This document shows, one piece after another, positions 60,490 through 64,000 of a stretch of 64,000 nt of DNA; within the stretch, counting starts at the first letter, position 1, and every line of letters starts with the position of its first letter. Source of the DNA: Halorubrum rutilum (GTDB taxonomy: Archaea > Halobacteriota > Halobacteria > Halobacteriales > Haloferacaceae); contig NZ_JANHDN010000001.1 of NCBI RefSeq assembly GCF_024494565.1, forward strand, positions 496,001-560,000, in the 5' to 3' direction. Position numbers and translations under genes: made by a program. The notes beneath the pieces are model-generated. The model was not told the DNA's origin. It worked only from the letters and a program-made list of their open reading frames with translations, and made no database searches.

Positions 60490-61359
60490 TCACGTCCGTA
60501 AGTCGTCGACGAGCGCTTCGAGGTGGTCGCGCGCGTCGTCGGACGGGGGGCTGTGGGGGGTTCGACTGTGCCCGGCCGGCGCGCCGCGGTAGCGCATCGC
60601 CCACTTGAGTCCGGGAATTCCGTACGTCGCGGTGACGGCCGTGTTGAGCTCGACGAGCCTCGCGTTCAGCGCCCGCGCCGCCGCCGGGTCGTCCCGGTGG
60701 GTCTCGTAGACGTCCGCGAGGTGCTCCGGATAGAGGTTCGCGAGGGCGTTGATCCCGCCGGTGCCGCCGGCGTCGAGCGCCTGCGAGAGGACGCTCGCGC
60801 TACCGATCAACAGGTCGAACGCCGCGTCCTCGACGCGTCTGCGGGTCCGGACGAACTCCGCGATGTCCGCCTGCGAGTCCTTCATCCCGGCGACGTTCGG
60901 GTGGGTCGCGATCCGCCCGACCGTTTCGGGCTCGATCACCGTGTCGGTGTACGCCGGGACCGAGTAGAGGTAGATCGGGATCGGTGACGCGTCCGCCACC
61001 TCGGTGAAGTACGCCTCCAGTTCGGACTGGTCGAACGAGTAGTAGAACGGCGTGACGACCAGCGCGGCGTCGGCGCCGACCGACGCGGCGCTCTCCGTCG
61101 CCTGAAGCGTCTCCTTCAGCCCCGGACTTCCGGTTCCAGCGACCACGGGAACCGAGGCCGCGTCGGCGACCGTCTCGACCACGGCCGCGCGCTCGGCCGC
61201 CGTCATCAGTTCGGCCTCGCTGTTGGACCCGCAGGGCGCGATGAAATCGACGCCCCGGTCTTCGACCCATGCGACCAGTTCGCGGAGCCGCTCGTGATCG
61301 ACGTCGCCGTCCTCGTCGAACGGCGTGACGAGCGGGGGTGCGATCCCGTCCATACGCAC
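60490..61359 (-). CDS. DapA/KDG-aldolase-family lyase
   Basis: 289-residue class I aldolase-like protein. The Schiff-base lysine is Lys160 (VAGMKDSQ) and Tyr132 (LYSVPAY) the proton relay. The usual GTTGE substrate loop is CGSNSEAELMT, closer to keto-deoxy-sugar acid aldolases than to dihydrodipicolinate synthase. Next to two enolase-superfamily genes, cleavage of a 2-keto-3-deoxy sugar acid is the best inference. The C-terminus ends with a polar tail, HSRTPHSPPSDDARDHLEALVDDLRT in part. Start at 61359 (MRMDG) or two codons later. Confidence 0.88.
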   Translation of the reverse strand: MRMDGIAPPLVTPFDEDGDVDHERLRELVAWVEDRGVDFIAPCGSNSEAELMTAAERAAVVETVADAASVPVVAGTGSPGLKETLQATESAASVGADAALVVTPFYYSFDQSELEAYFTEVADASPIPIYLYSVPAYTDTVIEPETVGRIATHPNVAGMKDSQADIAEFVRTRRRVEDAAFDLLIGSASVLSQALDAGGTGGINALANLYPEHLADVYETHRDDPAAARALNARLVELNTAVTATYGIPGLKWAMRYRGAPAGHSRTPHSPPSDDARDHLEALVDDLRT

Positions 61360-61434
61360 GCCTCGCAGACCGGACGTATATATTCACAGGACGGAGCGCG
61401 GGCGGTCGATCGAGGACCCGGGAGCCCCGGCCGG

Positions 61435-62652
61435 TCAGAACCCGGTCGTCCCGTCGAGCAGGTGCGCCTCGACGACCGACTCGTCGAGCTCGATCCCGAG
61501 CCCGGGCGCCTCGGGGACCGCGATGCGACCGTCCTCGATCAGCGGCTCGTCGCGCGCCAGCAGGTCGTCCCACCAGTCGACCTCCAGCGCGTGGTACTCC
61601 AGCAGGTCGAAGTTCGGCGTGGCCGCGCCGAGGTGGACGCAGGCCATCGTCCCCACCGGGCTACAGACGTTGTGCGGGGACATCGGCATGTAGTTCTCCT
61701 CGGCGCGGTCGGCGATCCGCATCGTCTCCGTGAGCCCGCCGACCGTCGTCGGGTCGGGGGTGACCACGTCGACGCCGTGCTCGTAGATCAGGTCCGACAG
61801 CTCGAAGACGCGGAACCGGTTCTCGCCGGTCGCCACCGGCGTCCGGGTCGCCCTCGTCACCTCCTTCTGCGCGTCGGTGTTCTCCGGCGGGATGAGGTCC
61901 TCCAACCACATCAGGTCGAACGCCTCCAGCTCGTGGGCGAGCCGCTTCGCGCTCTCGACGGAGTAGTCCCAGTGGCAGTCGAACGCGAGGTCGACGTCGT
62001 AGCCGATCTCGTCGCGCACCGCCGCGACGATCTCCCGCTTCTCCCGGATCGCCGCGTTCGTCAGGCGCCCGTTGTACGGGTCGTTCTCGTTGTCGGCGGG
62101 GAGGTCGAGGTCGAACTTCAGCGCGTCGAATCCCATGTCGGTGACGCGGGCGGCCTCGGCGGCGTACGCCTCCGGGGAGTACGCCTCGGCGTCGGCGTAG
62201 GCGGTCGCCCCGTCCTCGACCGCGTACGCCTCGCCGGCGTGGCAGTCGCAGTAGAGCCGGACCTCGTCGCGGTACTTCGACCCGAGCAGCTGGTAGACGG
62301 GGAGCCCGAGGATCTTCCCGGCCGCGTCCAGCAGCGCGATCTCGATGCCGGAGGCCGCGGTGACGACCTTCCCGGTCGTGCCGCCGTGGCCCGACATCTC
62401 CTGGAAGATGTACCGCACCAGCCGCTCGACGTCGAGCGGGTTCTCGCCGACGAGGAACCGGTTCGTGTACTCGACGAGCTCCGGGACGCCGCCGCCGCGG
62501 TACGCCTCGCCGATCCCGGTGACGCCGGCGTCGGTCTCCACTCTGATCAGGTTCCACTCGAAGTTCCCCTCGACGACGCAGGCGTCGAGGCCGGTGATCT
62601 GTACGTCTCGGTCCGGGTCGCGGGTGTCGATCTGGTCTGAGTAGTCTCGCAT
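61435..62652 (-). CDS. Enolase-superfamily sugar-acid dehydratase, first
   Basis: 405 residues. Metal ligands and base residues: KFD (Lys179/Asp181), DCHW (Asp225, His227), WLEDL (Glu251), TGEN (Glu277) and SPHN (His327). The His-containing DCHW ligand site and TGEN motif resemble mannonate/gluconate-type dehydratases in the mandelate racemase subgroup. The reaction is likely dehydration of an aldonic acid to a 2-keto-3-deoxy acid, the substrate for the aldolase-like gene downstream. Residues LPVYQLLGSKYRDEVRLYC are the barrel entry. Which sugar acid is unknown. Transcribed after the second enolase-type gene with 28 bases between. Confidence 0.88.
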   Translation of the reverse strand: MRDYSDQIDTRDPDRDVQITGLDACVVEGNFEWNLIRVETDAGVTGIGEAYRGGGVPELVEYTNRFLVGENPLDVERLVRYIFQEMSGHGGTTGKVVTAASGIEIALLDAAGKILGLPVYQLLGSKYRDEVRLYCDCHAGEAYAVEDGATAYADAEAYSPEAYAAEAARVTDMGFDALKFDLDLPADNENDPYNGRLTNAAIREKREIVAAVRDEIGYDVDLAFDCHWDYSVESAKRLAHELEAFDLMWLEDLIPPENTDAQKEVTRATRTPVATGENRFRVFELSDLIYEHGVDVVTPDPTTVGGLTETMRIADRAEENYMPMSPHNVCSPVGTMACVHLGAATPNFDLLEYHALEVDWWDDLLARDEPLIEDGRIAVPEAPGLGIELDESVVEAHLLDGTTGF

Positions 62653-62680
62653 GTGTGTCGTTGAATGGTATTCGTCGTGG

Positions 62681-63790
62681 TCAGTCGTCTCTGAACCGCT
62701 CCAGCGCGTCTTTGTCGAGCGGGACGCCGTGGCCGGGGCGGTCGGGGAGTTCGATGGTGCCGTCGTCGCCGGGTTTCACGGGGTCCGCGACGACGTCGTC
62801 GAACGCCTTCACGTCCATGTCCCGGTAGAAGTACTCCACCCAGAGGCCGTTCTCGATGGCGCCGAGCAGGGAGGCGTGGATGTTCCAGTTGTAGTGGGGC
62901 GCGATCGGGACGTCGTACGCCGAGGCGTGGTTCGCGATCTTCAGCCACTCCGTGACCCCGCCGCAGACGGTGACGTCGGGCTGGAGGATCGTCGCCGCGC
63001 CGGTGTCCGCGAGTCGGGCGAAGCTGTGCCGCGTCCCCTCCAGCTCGCCGGTGGCGACGGGGTAGTCGATCCCGTCGTTCACCTCGGCCATCGTGTCGAC
63101 GCGGTCGATCATCACGGGTTCTTCGATGAAGTACGGGTCGTACGGCGCGAACTCGCGGCAGTTGCGGAGCGCCTCCGTGGTCGACTCCCAGACGCCGTTG
63201 GCGTCGAGCAGGAGGGTCCGGTCGTCGCCGATCTCGTCGCGCACGGCCGCGACGCGCTCGGCCTCCTCCGCGGCCGAGAGGCGTCCGACCTTCATCTTCA
63301 CGACGTCGTGGCCCTCGTCGAGGTAGCGCCGCATCTCGCCGCGGAGCGCCTCGTGGCCCTTGTCGTCGCGGTAGTAGCCGCCGCTGGCGTACGACGGGAC
63401 CGACTCGGAGTGCCCGCCGAGCAGCTTGTGGAGCGGCATCCCCGCGGCCTTCGCCTTCACGTCCCAGAGCGCGATGTCGACGGTGGAGATGGCGCGCAAG
63501 AAGAGCCCGGTCCGGCCGATCTGGACGTTCCCCTCGTACATCTCGTGCCACAGGCGCTCGGTGTCGCGGGGGTCCTCGCCGACCAGGATCGGTTCGAGCA
63601 GCGACTCGACCGCGTCGGCGATGAGACCGGCCCCCTCGTACCCCAGCGAGTAGCCGACCCCCTCGTGGCCGGTGTCCGTCCGCACGTACGTGATCGCGTG
63701 GTCCCGATAGGTGAGCGTCCGGTTGGAGAAGGAGACGGGCGACTCCAGCGGCAGCTTGATCGGGAACGACTCGACCTCGGTGATCTCCAT
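62681..63790 (-). CDS. Enolase-superfamily protein, second (mandelate racemase/muconate-lactonising type)
   Basis: 369 residues. Catalytic KxK (Lys165, Lys167 in VVKMKVG), metal ligands Asp196 (LLDANGVW), Glu223 (FIEEPV) and Glu249 (ATGELEG), and His299 (IAPHYNWNIHASLLGAI) are in place. This pattern fits the mandelate racemase subgroup, in which Lys and His act as opposing bases. Activity could be racemisation or dehydration of an acid sugar. Probable first gene of an operon with 61435 and 60490; the three share direction with 28 and 75 base gaps. Confidence 0.88.
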   Translation of the reverse strand: MEITEVESFPIKLPLESPVSFSNRTLTYRDHAITYVRTDTGHEGVGYSLGYEGAGLIADAVESLLEPILVGEDPRDTERLWHEMYEGNVQIGRTGLFLRAISTVDIALWDVKAKAAGMPLHKLLGGHSESVPSYASGGYYRDDKGHEALRGEMRRYLDEGHDVVKMKVGRLSAAEEAERVAAVRDEIGDDRTLLLDANGVWESTTEALRNCREFAPYDPYFIEEPVMIDRVDTMAEVNDGIDYPVATGELEGTRHSFARLADTGAATILQPDVTVCGGVTEWLKIANHASAYDVPIAPHYNWNIHASLLGAIENGLWVEYFYRDMDVKAFDDVVADPVKPGDDGTIELPDRPGHGVPLDKDALERFRDD

Positions 63791-63916
63791 GGGTGGTGCG
63801 GCGTGATACGGCTACAAGTAGGCCGCTGTATCGGCAATGCTCTCGACCGCGGCGACACCGGTCCCGACGCGCCCGGCCACCGGCAGCTTTTGTGTCGGCG
63901 GCGCGAGGGCCCCCAC

Positions 63917-64000
63917 ATGGAGTTCCCCGACCGATCCGACGTCGACGGGCTCATCGACTCGCAGCCGCTCCCGGGGTTCGCGCGAGTGCGGTACGAGCCG
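63917..64000 (+). CDS. N-terminal start of an unidentified gene running off the window
   Basis: From the ATG at 63917 the frame MEFPDRSDVDGLIDSQPLPGF is open to the last base (28 codons). GGCAGCTTTTGTGTCGG at 63880-63896 is an AT-enriched stretch about 25 bases upstream, as expected for a promoter. The peptide looks real, with a balanced acidic composition. The family cannot be named from so little. Divergent from the enolase-superfamily operon. Confidence 0.55.
   Translation, partial: MEFPDRSDVDGLIDSQPLPGFARVRYEP

Overview
The window is chromosomal DNA from a halophilic archaeon of class Halobacteria. The base composition is GC-rich and the proteins are strongly acidic. Family content also points there: acidic-tailed ribosomal P-proteins, a HalX response regulator, a fused ArlCE, Tat lipoproteins and AT-rich TATA promoters about 25 bases upstream of start codons (leaderless transcripts). 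Overall character suggests a Halorubrum-like genus, but that is inference; no rRNA is present to confirm it. I found no tRNA, rRNA or convincing CRISPR array.

Layout. 1-5055: small membrane proteins, a lipoprotein and a sensor histidine kinase. 5131-7314: ribosomal stalk operon rpl1-rpl10-rpl12, with an untypical leader carrying a hairpin and a strong Shine-Dalgarno sequence. 7574-11952: an acyl-CoA (probably propionyl-CoA) carboxylase encoded as pccB-pccX and, after a small convergent gene, pccA. 12117-16971: RDD protein, a first copy of a GC-rich dispersed repeat, a BKACE enzyme with a small cysteine protein, SWIM, TRAM and Tfx-type proteins, and an aspartoacylase-like hydrolase. 17005-18329: first of four IS1341-type (TnpB-only) elements. 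18462-25349: MBL hydrolase, membrane molybdoenzyme, the repair helicase/nuclease Hef and an acyl-CoA synthetase. 25444-29980: second repeat copy, the metY-metX operon, and a divergent RecJ-like DHH protein.

30021-40219 is an accessory stretch. A TnpB element has removed the start of an ArsR-type regulator. A lipoprotein/molybdoenzyme operon follows. Then two related TnpB elements in inverted orientation enclose a HalX response regulator and a KaiC/RAD55-like ATPase, whose stop codons lie inside the element ends. A winged-helix regulator and a small membrane protein come next.

40590-54475 is the motility region: four tandem archaellins with nearly identical 5' ends and divergent bodies, a hypothetical protein, a compositionally odd gene-free stretch, a zinc-ribbon membrane protein, cheY-cheC-cheD, and the motor operon arlCE-arlF-arlG-arlH-arlI-arlJ. 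CheD and CheC would tune receptor modification and CheY dephosphorylation; ArlC-J form the cytoplasmic and membrane motor that turns the archaellin filament. CheA, CheB, CheR, CheW, receptors, ArlD as a separate gene and the prepilin peptidase are not in the window.

54528-64000: third repeat copy, an SDR epimerase, HtpX protease, an MFS transporter, a D-2-hydroxyacid dehydrogenase, an acyl-CoA dehydrogenase, and a probable sugar-acid catabolic cluster (two enolase-superfamily dehydratase-type enzymes plus a DapA/KDG-aldolase-type lyase). A gene begins at 63917 and runs off the end.
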